Part shown: piece by piece, positions 14,703 through 23,700 of the stretch
How positions within the stretch are numbered: the stretch's first letter is position 1
Layout: the number at the start of each line of letters is the position of its first letter
Assembly (NCBI GenBank): GCA_903904335.1
Contig: CAIVCF010000036.1
Coordinates: 1-38,143, forward strand
Reading direction: 5' to 3'
DNA: 38,143 nt
From: an uncultured Chitinophagaceae bacterium
GTDB lineage: Bacteria > Bacteroidota > Bacteroidia > Chitinophagales > Chitinophagaceae
Made by a program: the position numbers and the translations under genes
Notes under the pieces: generated by a model
The model's input: the letters and a program-made list of their open reading frames with translations, nothing else
Databases searched by the model: none
What the model was told of the DNA's origin: nothing

Positions 14703-14882
14703 ATGAGCACAGAATATTTAGAAAGCCAGATTGATGACCTTACTTCCAGAGTTGAAGATTTGGAAAAAATAATTAAAGAATTAAAAAGCTTAATTCCTGA
14801 AAATTTAGATCAGAAGTTAAAAAAAATAAATTCAAAATTGGATGATATGCAAAGTTCTATTGACGATTTAGAAAATCCATAA
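14703..14882 (+). CDS. 59-residue coiled-coil protein
   Basis: A short frame starting ATG AGC ACA and ending TAA, 28 nt after the two-TM protein gene. The peptide is highly charged with heptad-spaced Leu/Ile (IDDLTSRVEDLEKIIKELK, then LDQKLKKINSKLDDMQ), split by IPEN, predicting two short helices that could pair as a coiled coil. No signal peptide or Cys. The close spacing suggests it is co-transcribed with, and may bind, the preceding membrane protein, whose loop also ends in a coiled coil. Function unknown; the coding call rests on composition and position. Confidence 0.55.
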   Translation: MSTEYLESQIDDLTSRVEDLEKIIKELKSLIPENLDQKLKKINSKLDDMQSSIDDLENP

Positions 14883-14932
14883 CTCACGTTGGGCAGGATT
14901 TGTAATCCTATCAAATAATTAAAGTAATTCCA

Positions 14933-15181
14933 ATGAACCCGAGAGTTAAAGAAGTTGTTTATGAAAGCCCGTATAAATTAGTTGTTACTTTTCTTAACGA
15001 CGAGGTAAAACTATTTGATATACAACCCTATCTTCAATATCAGGTTTACGAATTATTGAAAGATGAATCTATTTGTAAAAAAGCATTTGTGCAACATGGT
15101 ACAGTAGTTTGGAATGACGAAATAGATATGGACCCTGACAGATTATATCTTGAAAGTAAATCTTTAGCTGTGATTGAATAA
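14933..15181 (+). CDS. DUF2442 domain protein
   Basis: An 82-residue protein with the DUF2442 pattern: VKEVVYESPYKLVVTFLNDEVKLFDIQPYL at the N-terminus and a later VVWNDEIDMDPDRLYLES. Members are often paired with a DUF4160 partner and have been discussed as toxin-antitoxin-like modules, but no DUF4160 gene is visible here, so this one is an orphan. It is the last gene of the 13-15 kb island and is followed by a strong terminator. Confidence 0.75.
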   Translation: MNPRVKEVVYESPYKLVVTFLNDEVKLFDIQPYLQYQVYELLKDESICKKAFVQHGTVVWNDEIDMDPDRLYLESKSLAVIE

Positions 15182-15205
15182 TTTTTAATTAAAAAAGGTA
15201 TTCTC

Positions 15206-15246
15206 AAAAAAGAGTCAGGCATCTGCAAGATGGCTGACTCTTTTTT
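15206..15246 (+). terminator. intrinsic terminator after DUF2442 gene
   Basis: AGAGTCAG pairs with CTGACTCT and the inner CATCT with AGATG around a GCA loop, with six A before and six T after. Confidence 0.92.
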
Positions 15247-15257
15247 GCTCCGTAATG

Positions 15258-15290
15258 AACAGAACGTACAAGTGAGTGACACAAGGAACG
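15258..15290 (-). repeat. repeat family copy D (diverged)
   Basis: GAACAGAACGTACAAGTG and GTGACACAAGGAA resemble copy C (GAACTGAAAGTACAAGTG, GCGACGCAAGAAA) with a few substitutions. It lies at the right border of the 13-15 kb island, just past a terminator. The oriented core (TTGYGTC..CACTTGTAC) reads on the minus strand. Confidence 0.5.
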
Positions 15291-15320
15291 ATGCTATGAA
15301 ATATTTTGGTTCGTAAAAAA

Positions 15321-16433
15321 TTAATTCACTCCCATCATCTTCAAACAAACCGGTTTATCAACCTGAATTTGATTAGGCATTGCCACCAGCATTCCTGTAC
15401 TTTTCATGATATTGAAAACAACAATATTATTTGTATCACGATTGGCTACCAATAAAAATTTTCCTGTTGGATCGATCGTAAAATTTCTCGGATGAATTCC
15501 CAACACAGATTGATGTCCTAACTCAGTCAACAAACCTGTTGAGCCCACTCTGAAAATACTGATATCATTGGCTTTGGCACGATTGGTTGTATATAAATAT
15601 TGTCCGTTGGGTGTGATATGAATATCTGCGCTGCCCTTGTCTTCTTTACCACCTGTGTTATCCGATATGATGGTTTGAATTTCTGTTAACACGCCATCAT
15701 TGTATTGATACGCAATTATTTTTCCGCTTAACTCATTAATTAAATACGCATATTTTTTATTGGGATGAAAAGTAATGTGTCGCGGGCCTGAACCATCCGG
15801 AACATCAGTAGTTACTGCTTCTTCATTCAATGGCTGCTGATCGTTTTTGGAATCAAATTTATATTGATATACTTTATCGGTTCCCAGATCATTGGCAAAA
15901 ACATATTTTCCATCAGGAGAAAAAGTTGCACAATGCACATGCGGTTTTGATTGGCGTTCGAAATTGGTGCTGTAACCCTGATGATCGATCGTTTGTGCCA
16001 ATGGCATCAAACTGCCGTCAGCATTGGTTTTCAGCGCACTTAAATTTCCGCCGCTGTAATTGGCAACAACGATCCATTTGCCCATTGTATCCACATCAAC
16101 ATAACAGGGATCATCACCACCGCTTTCTGTTTTATTTAAAAAAGTCAATGCACCTTTTTTCTTATCAAATGAAAATGCACTCACTTCACCGGGTTTGTCT
16201 TTATGATTTTCATTCGTTACATACACAAATTTTTCATTTTTTGTGATGGCAATATATTCAGGATTGGTCGTGCCGCTGAACTTACTTACAAAAGTTGTTG
16301 CGCCTGTTGTTGAATTAAATTTATATACATGAATATCGGTTGTATAAGTTCCAATCAACAAATAAGAGTCTTTGCTTTGCGCAAATGCAACAACAGTTAT
16401 CAAAGAAAATAAAAAGGCAAGTATCTTTTTCAT
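15321..16433 (-). CDS. exported lactonase-type beta-propeller protein
   Basis: A 370-residue lactonase-family seven-bladed propeller. ATG 16433 is preferred over the in-frame 16442 because it gives a clean signal peptide (MKKILAFLFSLITVVAFAQ). Blade-like repeats run through the protein: LLIGTYTTDIHVYKF, NPEYIAITKNEKFVYVTNE, DPCYVDVDTMGKWIVVANYSGGNLS, KPHVHCATFSPDGKYVFANDLG, GPRHITFHPNKKYAYLINE and HPRNFTIDPTGKFLLVANRD. These match the 6-phosphogluconolactonase (Pgl/YbhE)-type family. Because it is exported, a cytosolic pentose-phosphate role is unlikely; a periplasmic sugar lactone is a better guess. Convergent with the DUF2442 gene and divergent from the CYTH gene. Confidence 0.88.
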   Translation of the reverse strand: MKKILAFLFSLITVVAFAQSKDSYLLIGTYTTDIHVYKFNSTTGATTFVSKFSGTTNPEYIAITKNEKFVYVTNENHKDKPGEVSAFSFDKKKGALTFLNKTESGGDDPCYVDVDTMGKWIVVANYSGGNLSALKTNADGSLMPLAQTIDHQGYSTNFERQSKPHVHCATFSPDGKYVFANDLGTDKVYQYKFDSKNDQQPLNEEAVTTDVPDGSGPRHITFHPNKKYAYLINELSGKIIAYQYNDGVLTEIQTIISDNTGGKEDKGSADIHITPNGQYLYTTNRAKANDISIFRVGSTGLLTELGHQSVLGIHPRNFTIDPTGKFLLVANRDTNNIVVFNIMKSTGMLVAMPNQIQVDKPVCLKMMGVN

Positions 16434-16531
16434 ACGTATCATTTGAAAAACAAGTTAGCAAATTAAGCGCACTTGAAAGAGGCTTACCTTGAATAATTTT
16501 AGTGAAACATTATTTCAGGGTTTTTATTCGA

Positions 16532-16539
16532 TAAATTTG
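16532..16539 (+). promoter_or_regulatory. -7 promoter element TAAATTTG
   Basis: An exact TAnnTTTG match 18 nt before the CYTH gene start, implying a short 5' leader. Confidence 0.45.
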
Positions 16540-16557
16540 GAAATATAATTACGGGAA

Positions 16558-17076
16558 ATGAATATCATCAATTTCGAATTCAAAGCAAGAGCAAACAATA
16601 TAAAACAAGCGGAAGAAAAATTGTTACAACTCAATCCCATCTTCAAAGGTGAAGATCATCAAACAGATACTTATTTCAATGTAGAAAAAGGAAGATTGAA
16701 ATTGCGTGAAGGAAATATTGAAAATGCGTTGATCTGGTACGACCGACAAAATACTGCCGATGCAAAACAATCAAATATTATTTTATACCAGCACCAGCCA
16801 TCTCCGTCTTTAAAAAATATACTCATCAAAGTACACGGCATAAAAGTTGTTGTCGATAAAACAAGAAAAATTTATTTCATCGATAATGTAAAATTTCATT
16901 TCGATATTATTGAAGGTTTGGGAACATTCATCGAGGTAGAAGCCATTGACAGCAATGGTTCCATAGGAATAGAAAAGTTAAAAGAACAATGCAGTTATTA
17001 TTTTGATTTCTTTGAATTGCATCATGCTGATTATGTAAACAATTCATACAGTGACTTACTTCTTGATAAAAATTAA
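16558..17076 (+). CDS. CYTH domain protein (class IV cyclase/triphosphatase-like)
   Basis: A 172-residue single-domain CYTH protein. The N-terminal strand reads NFEFKAR (ExExK-like), followed by DTYFNVEKGRLKLREG, WYDR, VVDKTRKIYFIDNVKFHFDIIEGLGTFIEVEA: the charged tunnel residues that bind triphosphates with two metal ions. The order and the D..EGLGTFIEVE ending fit the class IV adenylate cyclase/thiamine-triphosphatase-like branch. It could hydrolyse a triphosphate or make cAMP; sequence alone does not decide. It is a single gene, followed by repeat copy C and a terminator. Confidence 0.88.
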   Translation: MNIINFEFKARANNIKQAEEKLLQLNPIFKGEDHQTDTYFNVEKGRLKLREGNIENALIWYDRQNTADAKQSNIILYQHQPSPSLKNILIKVHGIKVVVDKTRKIYFIDNVKFHFDIIEGLGTFIEVEAIDSNGSIGIEKLKEQCSYYFDFFELHHADYVNNSYSDLLLDKN

Positions 17077-17083
17077 TTTTTAT

Positions 17084-17154
17084 GTTCAGCATTGAACTGA
17101 AAGTACAAGTGTGCGACGCAAGAAAAGTTTAATTAAAATACAAAAGCCGGTTAC
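17084..17154 (-). repeat. repeat family copy C (half element)
   Basis: It contains the exact 15-mer AAGTGTGCGACGCAA (17107-17121), preceded by GTTCAGCATTGAACTGAAAG and followed by 33 nt matching copy A's outer flank in 24 positions. It sits 8 nt behind the CYTH stop codon and before the convergent rpoB terminator. The opposite end is absent. Confidence 0.75.
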
Positions 17155-17163
17155 ATAAAAAAC

Positions 17164-17200
17164 AAAAAAGCCATCTCAAATAAATGAGATGGCTTTAATT
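17164..17200. terminator. bidirectional intrinsic terminator (rpoB / CYTH)
   Basis: The 12-bp stem AAAGCCATCTCA (17167-17178) with its complement (17185-17196) has an AATAAA loop; six T follow on the minus strand. It closes rpoB, which has no rpoC behind it. Confidence 0.93.
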
Positions 17201-17217
17201 TTATTTGAATTGGATCT

Positions 17218-20200
17218 TTATTCGAATTTAAGATCCAAACCTAAACCTCTTAATTCATGCACCAATACATTGAATGATTCAGGCACACCTGCTTTTGGAA
17301 TATTATCACCTTTTACAATTGCTTCATAAGTTTTTGCACGGCCGATAATATCATCAGACTTCAATGTCAGTAATTCCTGCAAGATGTTGGCTGCACCATA
17401 AGCTTCAAGTGCCCATACTTCCATTTCACCAAAACGCTGACCACCGAATTGTGCTTTACCACCCAATGGTTGTTGTGTGATTAAACTATATGGTCCGATA
17501 GAACGTGCATGCATTTTATCATCCACCATATGGTGTAATTTGATGATATAGATAACACCCACAGTTGCTTTCTGGTGGAAGCGTTCTCCTGTTTCACCAT
17601 CATACAAATAAGTATGACCGTTTAAAGGAATATCTGCTTTCTTACAATAATCTTCGATCTCAGTTGTTGATGCACCGTCAAATATCGGCGTTGCAAAACG
17701 CACACCCAACTTTGTTCCGGCCCATCCTAAGATTGTTTCATAGATCTGTCCTAAGTTCATACGTGAAGGCACCCCTAATGGATTCAACACAATATCAACC
17801 GGTGTTCCATCTTCCATGAAAGGCATATCTTCTGCACGAACGATCTTGGCAACGATTCCTTTGTTACCGTGACGACCCGCCATTTTATCACCTACTTTCA
17901 GTTTACGTTTAACAGCGAGATAAACTTTAGCGAGTTTCAATACACCGGCTGGTAATTCATCACCAATTGAAATATTGAATTTCTCTCTCTTGTATCTGCC
18001 TAACTCTTCATTATACTTAATACTGTAGTTGTGTAATAAAGTGTTGATCTGATCATCGGTGTGCTTATCACCTGTCCAACCTAATGGATTGATGTTTTGA
18101 TAATCGATCACTGCTAAATTCTTAGCATTGAACTTAGCACCCTTACCGATCAATGATTCACCAAAGTTGTTGCTAACACCTGCAGATGCTTTATCCTTTA
18201 AAAGAATTTGTAGTTTACCTAACAATTGTTCTTTTACATCTTCCACATTTTGCTGATGTACTTTCTCAACTTTTTCCAATTGTGCTTTTTCACGGATCTT
18301 CCCATTCTTATCTTTCTTCGCACGTTGGAATAATTTCTTATCGATCACCACACCTTCAGTTCCGTTTGGTGCTTTTAATGAAGCATCTTTTGCATCACCT
18401 GCTTTATCACCGAAGATGGCACGCAATAATTTTTCTTCTGGAGTTGGATCTGATTCTCCTTTTGGAGTGATCTTACCAATTAAAATATCTCCTTCTTTGA
18501 TTGTTGCACCAATTCTTATGATACCATTCTCATCCAGATCTTTTGTTGCTTCTTCAGAAACGTTGGGTATATCCGGTGTTAACTCTTCTTCACCCAATTT
18601 GGTATCGCGAACTTCTAATTCATATTCATCAATGTGAACTGAAGTAAACAGATCTTCACGAACAACTTTTTCATTGATAACGATCGCATCTTCAAAATTG
18701 TAACCTTTCCAAGGCATGAAAGCAACCTGTAAATTTCTTCCCAATGCTAATTCACCGTCAATGGTTGCATAACCTTCAGTTAAGAAATCTCCTTTCTTCA
18801 CTTTTTGTCCTTTCTTCACAGCAGGATTCAGGTTGATACATGTTGCCTGATTGGTCTTTATGAACTTTGTTAATTTATATACCTGCAGATCATCATCAAA
18901 ACTGATCAAACGATCAACATCATTTCTGTCATAACGAACATGAATTTCATTTGCATCAACAAACTCAACAATACCATTACCTGTTGCATGAATTTGAATT
19001 CTTGCATCACGTGCAGCCCTTCCTTCCAAACCTGTTCCTACTACTGGAACCTGCGGACGAATTAATGGAACAGCCTGACGTTGCATGTTTGATCCCATCA
19101 ATGCACGGTTGGCATCATCATGTTCTAAGAATGGAATTAATGAAGCACTCAAACCAACGATTTGGTTTGGAGCAACGTCCATATATTCTACTTCCTCTTT
19201 ATCAAGGATTGGGAAATCACCTGTTTGACGAGAAACAACTTTATCTTCAGCAAACTCACCTTTATCAGTTAAAGGAGAATTACTTTGAGCGATCTTAGCA
19301 CTATCTTCTTCTTCAGCACTTAAGAAAGTCAATTGTTTCATGTTTACTTTACCATTTTCTACTTTACGATAAGGTGTTTCAATGAAACCCATATCATTGA
19401 TAGTAGCATGAACGCATAAAGTAGAGATCAAACCAATGTTTGGTCCTTCTGGTGTTTCGATGGTACACAAACGACCGTAGTGAGAATAGTGTACATCACG
19501 AACTTCAAAGCCTGCTCTTTCTCTGCTCAAACCTCCGGGCCCTAATGCTGAAATACGACGTTTGTGCGTGATTTCAGAAAGCGGATTTGTTTGATCTAAG
19601 AATTGTGATAATTGTGATGTACCAAAAAATGAATTGATCACTGATGATAAAGTTCTCGCATTGATCAGATCAACAGGGGTGAATACTTCATTATCACGAA
19701 CGTTCATTCGTTCACGAATGGTACGAGCCATACGTGCTAAACCAACGCCGAATTGAGCATACAATTGTTCACCAACAGTTCTTACACGACGATTGCTCAA
19801 ATGATCGATATCATCAATTTCTGCTTTGCCGTTTGTTAAGCGCACCAGATATTTAATGATCTCAATAATATCTTGTTTAGTTAATACTTTCTTTTCCAAC
19901 GGATAATCCAGACCTAATTTTCTGTTGATCTTGTACCGACCAACTTCACCCAGATCATAACGTTTATCAGAGAAGAATAATTTATCGATAATACCACGTG
20001 CAGTTTCATTATCAGGAGCATCAGCACCACGCAATTGGCGATAAATATGTTGCACCGCTTCTAACTCACTGTTCGAAGTATCTTTATTTAATGTGTTATA
20101 GATAATTGCGTAATCGCCACCCACATCTTCTTTCTGAATGAATACGCTCTTTACATCCATTTCAACAATGGTGTCAATCGCAGCTTCATCCAAAACAGAA

Positions 20201-21021
20201 TCACGTTCCAACACAATTTCATTACGCTCAATACTTACTACTTCACCTGTATCTTCATCAACAAAATCTTCTACCCATGTACGTAATACACGTGCAGCTA
20301 ATTTTTTGCCGATATGATTTTTCAATAATTTTTTATCTGCTTTTACTTCATCGGCCATTCCGAATAATTCGAGAATGTCTTTATCCGTTTCAAAACCTAT
20401 AGAACGTAATAAAGTAGTTACAGGGAATTTTTTCTTACGGTCGATGTAAGCATACATCACGTTATTGATATCGGTAGCAAATTCCATCCACGCACCTTTA
20501 AAAGGAATCACACGTGCAGAATAGATTTTTGTTCCGTTTGGATGTATGGACTGACCGAAGAATACTCCCGGAGATCTGTGTAATTGAGATACAACAACAC
20601 GTTCAGCTCCGTTCACCACAAAAGTACCGCGTGGTGTCATATAAGGAATGTTACCTAAGAATACATCCTGTACAATGGTTTGGAAATCCACATGCTCTTC
20701 ATCGTTACAGCTTAAACGAAGTTTGGCTTTTAACGGAACAGCATACGTCAACCCACGTTCCATACATTCTTCAATAGAATAACGGGGTGGATCGATGAAA
20801 TAATCCAGAAATTCTAATACGAATATATTACGTGTATCTGTAATAGGAAAATTGTCCTTGAATACACGGAATAAACCTTCGTTGTTACGCTTATCAGGCG
20901 TAGTTTCCAACTGAAAGAATTCTCTGAAAGATTGTAACTGAATGTCGAGGAGATCAGGAGTTTCAGCTAAGTTTTTAGTCTTGCCAAAGCTGATCCTGGT
21001 GTTCAATGTTGTTGTTGACAT
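17218..21021 (-). CDS. rpoB: RNA polymerase beta subunit
   Basis: Catalytic beta subunit of RNA polymerase; 1267 residues, full length, ending in the typical [19 protein letters not shown]. The rifampicin pocket is conserved and wild-type in appearance ([41 protein letters not shown]), so no resistance substitution is evident. Also seen are [11 protein letters not shown], the [13 protein letters not shown] region and [10 protein letters not shown]. Unusually, rpoC does not follow: the gene ends at a strong terminator facing a CYTH gene. It is also set apart from rplL upstream by a terminator (21244-21273) and has its own promoter (21158-21186), so beta may be made as a single-gene transcript. 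Confidence 0.99.
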   Translation of the reverse strand: MSTTTLNTRISFGKTKNLAETPDLLDIQLQSFREFFQLETTPDKRNNEGLFRVFKDNFPITDTRNIFVLEFLDYFIDPPRYSIEECMERGLTYAVPLKAKLRLSCNDEEHVDFQTIVQDVFLGNIPYMTPRGTFVVNGAERVVVSQLHRSPGVFFGQSIHPNGTKIYSARVIPFKGAWMEFATDINNVMYAYIDRKKKFPVTTLLRSIGFETDKDILELFGMADEVKADKKLLKNHIGKKLAARVLRTWVEDFVDEDTGEVVSIERNEIVLERDSVLDEAAIDTIVEMDVKSVFIQKEDVGGDYAIIYNTLNKDTSNSELEAVQHIYRQLRGADAPDNETARGIIDKLFFSDKRYDLGEVGRYKINRKLGLDYPLEKKVLTKQDIIEIIKYLVRLTNGKAEIDDIDHLSNRRVRTVGEQLYAQFGVGLARMARTIRERMNVRDNEVFTPVDLINARTLSSVINSFFGTSQLSQFLDQTNPLSEITHKRRISALGPGGLSRERAGFEVRDVHYSHYGRLCTIETPEGPNIGLISTLCVHATINDMGFIETPYRKVENGKVNMKQLTFLSAEEEDSAKIAQSNSPLTDKGEFAEDKVVSRQTGDFPILDKEEVEYMDVAPNQIVGLSASLIPFLEHDDANRALMGSNMQRQAVPLIRPQVPVVGTGLEGRAARDARIQIHATGNGIVEFVDANEIHVRYDRNDVDRLISFDDDLQVYKLTKFIKTNQATCINLNPAVKKGQKVKKGDFLTEGYATIDGELALGRNLQVAFMPWKGYNFEDAIVINEKVVREDLFTSVHIDEYELEVRDTKLGEEELTPDIPNVSEEATKDLDENGIIRIGATIKEGDILIGKITPKGESDPTPEEKLLRAIFGDKAGDAKDASLKAPNGTEGVVIDKKLFQRAKKDKNGKIREKAQLEKVEKVHQQNVEDVKEQLLGKLQILLKDKASAGVSNNFGESLIGKGAKFNAKNLAVIDYQNINPLGWTGDKHTDDQINTLLHNYSIKYNEELGRYKREKFNISIGDELPAGVLKLAKVYLAVKRKLKVGDKMAGRHGNKGIVAKIVRAEDMPFMEDGTPVDIVLNPLGVPSRMNLGQIYETILGWAGTKLGVRFATPIFDGASTTEIEDYCKKADIPLNGHTYLYDGETGERFHQKATVGVIYIIKLHHMVDDKMHARSIGPYSLITQQPLGGKAQFGGQRFGEMEVWALEAYGAANILQELLTLKSDDIIGRAKTYEAIVKGDNIPKAGVPESFNVLVHELRGLGLDLKFE

Positions 21022-21157
21022 AGTATTTTGTAAAACCGGTTTTAGCTAAATAAATGAAGAGAACTTATCATTCTCCATGCCTGAAAAAAGATAGAACGGA
21101 ATTTAATGGCCACAACCGAACTATCCGCTGCTAATTAGCCCTAAATTAAAAGGACTG

Positions 21158-21186
21158 CAAAAGTACGGAATGCAACGGAATGGCAA
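21158..21186 (-). promoter_or_regulatory. rpoB promoter (TTG-N18-TACTTTTG)
   Basis: On the minus strand TTG (21186-21184) is followed after 18 nt by TACTTTTG (21165-21158), matching the Bacteroidetes promoter pattern, downstream of the rplL terminator and about 137 nt before the rpoB start. Confidence 0.6.
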
Positions 21187-21243
21187 AATCAAATTTTGCG
21201 CAATACATTATTTGCGGTATTTACCCACCTCGGCAATCAAATC

Positions 21244-21273
21244 AAAATAAAACCCCACGCTAACGTGGGGTTT
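21244..21273 (-). terminator. terminator between rplL and rpoB
   Basis: The perfect 10-bp stem AAACCCCACG/CGTGGGGTTT with a 4-nt loop is followed on the minus strand by TATTTTG. It lies 22 nt behind the rplL stop and may limit readthrough into rpoB. Confidence 0.85.
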
Positions 21274-21294
21274 ATAATGTTAGAAACAGCCTGA

Positions 21295-21672
21295 TTATTT
21301 CAATTCAACATCAGCACCGGCTTCTTTCAGCTTAGCTACTAATTCGTCAGCTTCAGCTTTAGAAATGCCTTCTTTTACTGCTTTTGGTGCGCCATCAACT
21401 AAATCTTTAGCTTCTTTCAAGCCAAGACCTGTTAATTCTTTAACTATTTTAACAACAGTTAATTTGCTTGCGCCACCGCTTTTCAGAATAACATCGAAAG
21501 ATGTTTGTTCAGCAGCAGCAGCACCGCCACCATCGCCACCTGCGGCAACAACCACTGCAGCAGCTGCTGCAGGTTCAATACCGTATTGAGTTTTCAATAC
21601 ATCTGCTAATTCCTGTACTTCTTTTACTGTTAAGCCTACTAATTGTTCAGCTAATGTTTTTACGTCTGCCAT
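21295..21672 (-). CDS. rplL: 50S ribosomal protein L7/L12
   Basis: Stalk protein of the large subunit that recruits translation factors; four or more copies bind L10. It has 125 residues: an N-terminal dimerisation helix region ([24 protein letters not shown]), an Ala/Gly-rich hinge (about 34-53), and the C-terminal domain with [45 protein letters not shown] stem-loop with arms TCCGCC and GGCGGA lies at about 21685-21713 just before the start and may adjust its expression relative to rplJ. A terminator follows the stop codon. Confidence 0.98.
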   Translation of the reverse strand: MADVKTLAEQLVGLTVKEVQELADVLKTQYGIEPAAAAAVVVAAGGDGGGAAAAEQTSFDVILKSGGASKLTVVKIVKELTGLGLKEAKDLVDGAPKAVKEGISKAEADELVAKLKEAGADVELK

Positions 21673-21786
21673 ATTATTAAATTTTTTCCGCCTTCATCGC
21701 TTTTGCTCCGGCGGATGTTTTAAAAAAATTTGCCTTTATTAACCCTCAGGCCTGGGTTGTTTTATTTGTAATAATTAAACGCGTAA

Positions 21787-22302
21787 TTATTCAGCAACTG
21801 CAGTTTCTGCTTGCTTTTCGTGATGATGCAATAATGCAGCCAATACACGTTTAGCAGGAGATTGCAATAGGCCGATCACTTCACCAATCAATTCATTCTT
21901 GGTCTTGATCTGAGTCAATGCCTTCAACTGATTATCGCCACTGTAAATATCGCCATTGATAAAAGCTGCTTTTAAAACAGGTTTTTCACCATTGCTTGAT
22001 TTACGGAAAGATGAAATAATTACAGCTGGTTCTTTTGGATTTTCAGAGAATAATAATGCAGTTACATTATGAAGTGATTCATAAACACCCGTATATTTTT
22101 CTCCGTCCAAAGATTCCAATGCTTTTTTGATCAAAGTGTTTTTAGCCACTTTCATCTCCACTTGTTTATCAAAACAAGCACGACGCAATTTACCGATTTG
22201 AGCTACAGTTAAAGATTCAGTATCTGTAACGTAGAAATTATTGTATTGTGTGAATTTCTCTTTGAGAACTTCAATCACTTCATTTTTTTGTTCTTTAGTC
22301 AT
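21787..22302 (-). CDS. rplJ: 50S ribosomal protein L10
   Basis: Base of the ribosomal stalk, binding 23S rRNA and L7/L12 dimers. It has 171 residues, with the family start KNEVIEVLKEKFTQYNNFYVTDTESLTVAQIGKLRR, the KVAKNTLIKKAL motif and a C-terminal helix for L12 binding. It is preceded by a hairpin in the rplA-rplJ gap that is a candidate L10 autoregulatory leader. Part of the rplK-rplA-rplJ-rplL run. Confidence 0.97.
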   Translation of the reverse strand: MTKEQKNEVIEVLKEKFTQYNNFYVTDTESLTVAQIGKLRRACFDKQVEMKVAKNTLIKKALESLDGEKYTGVYESLHNVTALLFSENPKEPAVIISSFRKSSNGEKPVLKAAFINGDIYSGDNQLKALTQIKTKNELIGEVIGLLQSPAKRVLAALLHHHEKQAETAVAE

Positions 22303-22315
22303 AACTAAATTTTTA

Positions 22316-22357
22316 TAAAACCCGGGTCATCTTCCGAAAAATTCGGAATCACCAGGA
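22316..22357 (-). promoter_or_regulatory. candidate L10 leader hairpin
   Basis: In the 56-nt rplA-rplJ gap TTCCGAA (22332-22338) pairs perfectly with TTCGGAA (22342-22348), extended on the outside by CCCGGG against CCAGG with a wobble and an internal loop. In many bacteria L10-L12 binds such a leader to repress rplJL. Conservation here was not tested. Confidence 0.4.
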
Positions 22358-22358
22358 T

Positions 22359-23051
22359 TTAGTTTGATATTGATTTAGTGTCTAATGTAATACCCGGGCT
22401 CATACTGCTTGCCATGCTTACTGCTTTCAGATAAATCCCTTTTGCAGAAGATGGTTTTAATTTGAGGATGGCATTTAATAATTCTGTACTGTTTTCAGCG
22501 ATCTTATCGGCAGCGAAAGATACGCGACCAATTGAAGCGTGAACGATACCTGATTTATCAACTTTAAATGCAATCTTTCCGCCTTTTACCTCATTAACAG
22601 CAGCAGCAACGTCATTCGTTACTGTTCCTGTTTTAGGATTCGGCATCAAATTACGTGGACCTAACACTTTACCTAATTTACCGATTTTAGGCATTACTGA
22701 TGGGGTTGCGATGATAACATCCACATCAACCCAGCCGCCTTCGATTTTTGTAATGAATTCGTCCAAACCAACAAAATCAGCACCAGCTTCTTTAGCTGCT
22801 GCTTCTTTATCGGGCGTACACAAAACCAATACTTTTTTTGTTTTACCTGTGCCGTGTGGCAGGCTTACTGTACCGCGTACCTGTTGATCTGCTTTTTTAG
22901 GATCAACACCTAAACGGATATGTAAATCAACAGAGCTGTCGAATTTTGTACAGTTAATTTCTTTTACTAATGAAGAAGCTTCTTTGAGGGAATAATTTTT
23001 ATTTTTATCCACCTTAGCTTCAGCTGCTTTTCTTTTTTTAGTCAATGACAT
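22359..23051 (-). CDS. rplA: 50S ribosomal protein L1
   Basis: Large-subunit protein of the L1 stalk, which moves deacylated tRNA out of the E site, and a translational repressor of its operon in many bacteria. It has 230 residues with the typical [34 protein letters not shown], the signature [20 protein letters not shown] and [22 protein letters not shown]. It lies 27 nt after rplK. Confidence 0.98.
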   Translation of the reverse strand: MSLTKKRKAAEAKVDKNKNYSLKEASSLVKEINCTKFDSSVDLHIRLGVDPKKADQQVRGTVSLPHGTGKTKKVLVLCTPDKEAAAKEAGADFVGLDEFITKIEGGWVDVDVIIATPSVMPKIGKLGKVLGPRNLMPNPKTGTVTNDVAAAVNEVKGGKIAFKVDKSGIVHASIGRVSFAADKIAENSTELLNAILKLKPSSAKGIYLKAVSMASSMSPGITLDTKSISN

Positions 23052-23078
23052 TTTTAAAAAGTTTTACGGGTGAATAAA

Positions 23079-23522
23079 TTAATTTTCCCAAGGGGCTTTA
23101 CCTTCAAGAGTTAATCCCATACTGCGAGCAGTACCGGCTACCATTTTCATAGCGCTTTCTACAGTAAAGCAATTCATGTCGGGCATTTTGTCTTTAGCTA
23201 TTGCTTCAACTTGCGGCCATGTTACTTTACCAACTTTAGCACGATTACTTTCTTTGGAACCTTTTTGAATTTTTGCAGCTTCCATTAATTGGATAGCGGC
23301 CGGTGCAGTTTTAATGATGAAGTCGAAAGACTTGTCAGAATAAACAGTGATTAAAACAGGAACAACTTTTCCCATCTTATCCTGAGTTCTTGCATTGAAT
23401 TGTTTGCAGAACTCCATAATGTTCACACCCTTTGAACCGAGTGCGGGGCCTACCGGAGGTGCAGGATTGGCTTGACCGCCTTTCACCTGCAGCTTCACGA
23501 AGCCGGAGATTTCTTTTGCCAT
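23079..23522 (-). CDS. rplK: 50S ribosomal protein L11
   Basis: GTPase-centre protein that binds 23S rRNA with L10 and contacts elongation factors. It has 147 residues: the N-terminal domain begins [41 protein letters not shown] and the rRNA-binding C-terminal domain ends near [18 protein letters not shown]. It starts a new transcription unit: a nusG terminator and a TTG-N19-TACCTTTG promoter lie between nusG and rplK. Confidence 0.98.
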   Translation of the reverse strand: MAKEISGFVKLQVKGGQANPAPPVGPALGSKGVNIMEFCKQFNARTQDKMGKVVPVLITVYSDKSFDFIIKTAPAAIQLMEAAKIQKGSKESNRAKVGKVTWPQVEAIAKDKMPDMNCFTVESAMKMVAGTARSMGLTLEGKAPWEN

Positions 23523-23610
23523 TGTTTACGATTTAATTGGTGATAGCGTTTCGCTTAAAGCGAAACTCCCAAGATCAATCATTCTTTATCTAAAGAACTT
23601 TTTGGGACGG

Positions 23611-23640
23611 CAAAGGTAAGGGAATCATTTTAAATAGCAA
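23611..23640 (-). promoter_or_regulatory. rplK promoter (TTG-N19-TACCTTTG)
   Basis: TTG (23640-23638), a 19-nt spacer and TACCTTTG (23618-23611) on the minus strand give an exact Bacteroidetes promoter match, just downstream of the nusG terminator. Confidence 0.75.
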
Positions 23641-23652
23641 AAGCCTCAAAAG

Positions 23653-23678
23653 AAAAAATCCCGCTTGTGGCGGGATTT
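23653..23678 (-). terminator. nusG terminator
   Basis: AAATCCCGC and GCGGGATTT form a 9-bp stem with a 5-nt loop, followed by a T-run on the minus strand, 22 nt behind the nusG stop. Confidence 0.9.
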
Positions 23679-23700
23679 CAAATATTTCATTCTAATAAGC

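Noticed and set aside
13169-15181. Toxin-antitoxin system formed by the DUF2442 gene
   Set aside because: The usual DUF4160 partner is absent and no toxin-like neighbour is recognisable.
19480-19700. Rifampicin-resistance substitution in rpoB
   Set aside because: The region reads like the sensitive type ([27 protein letters not shown]).
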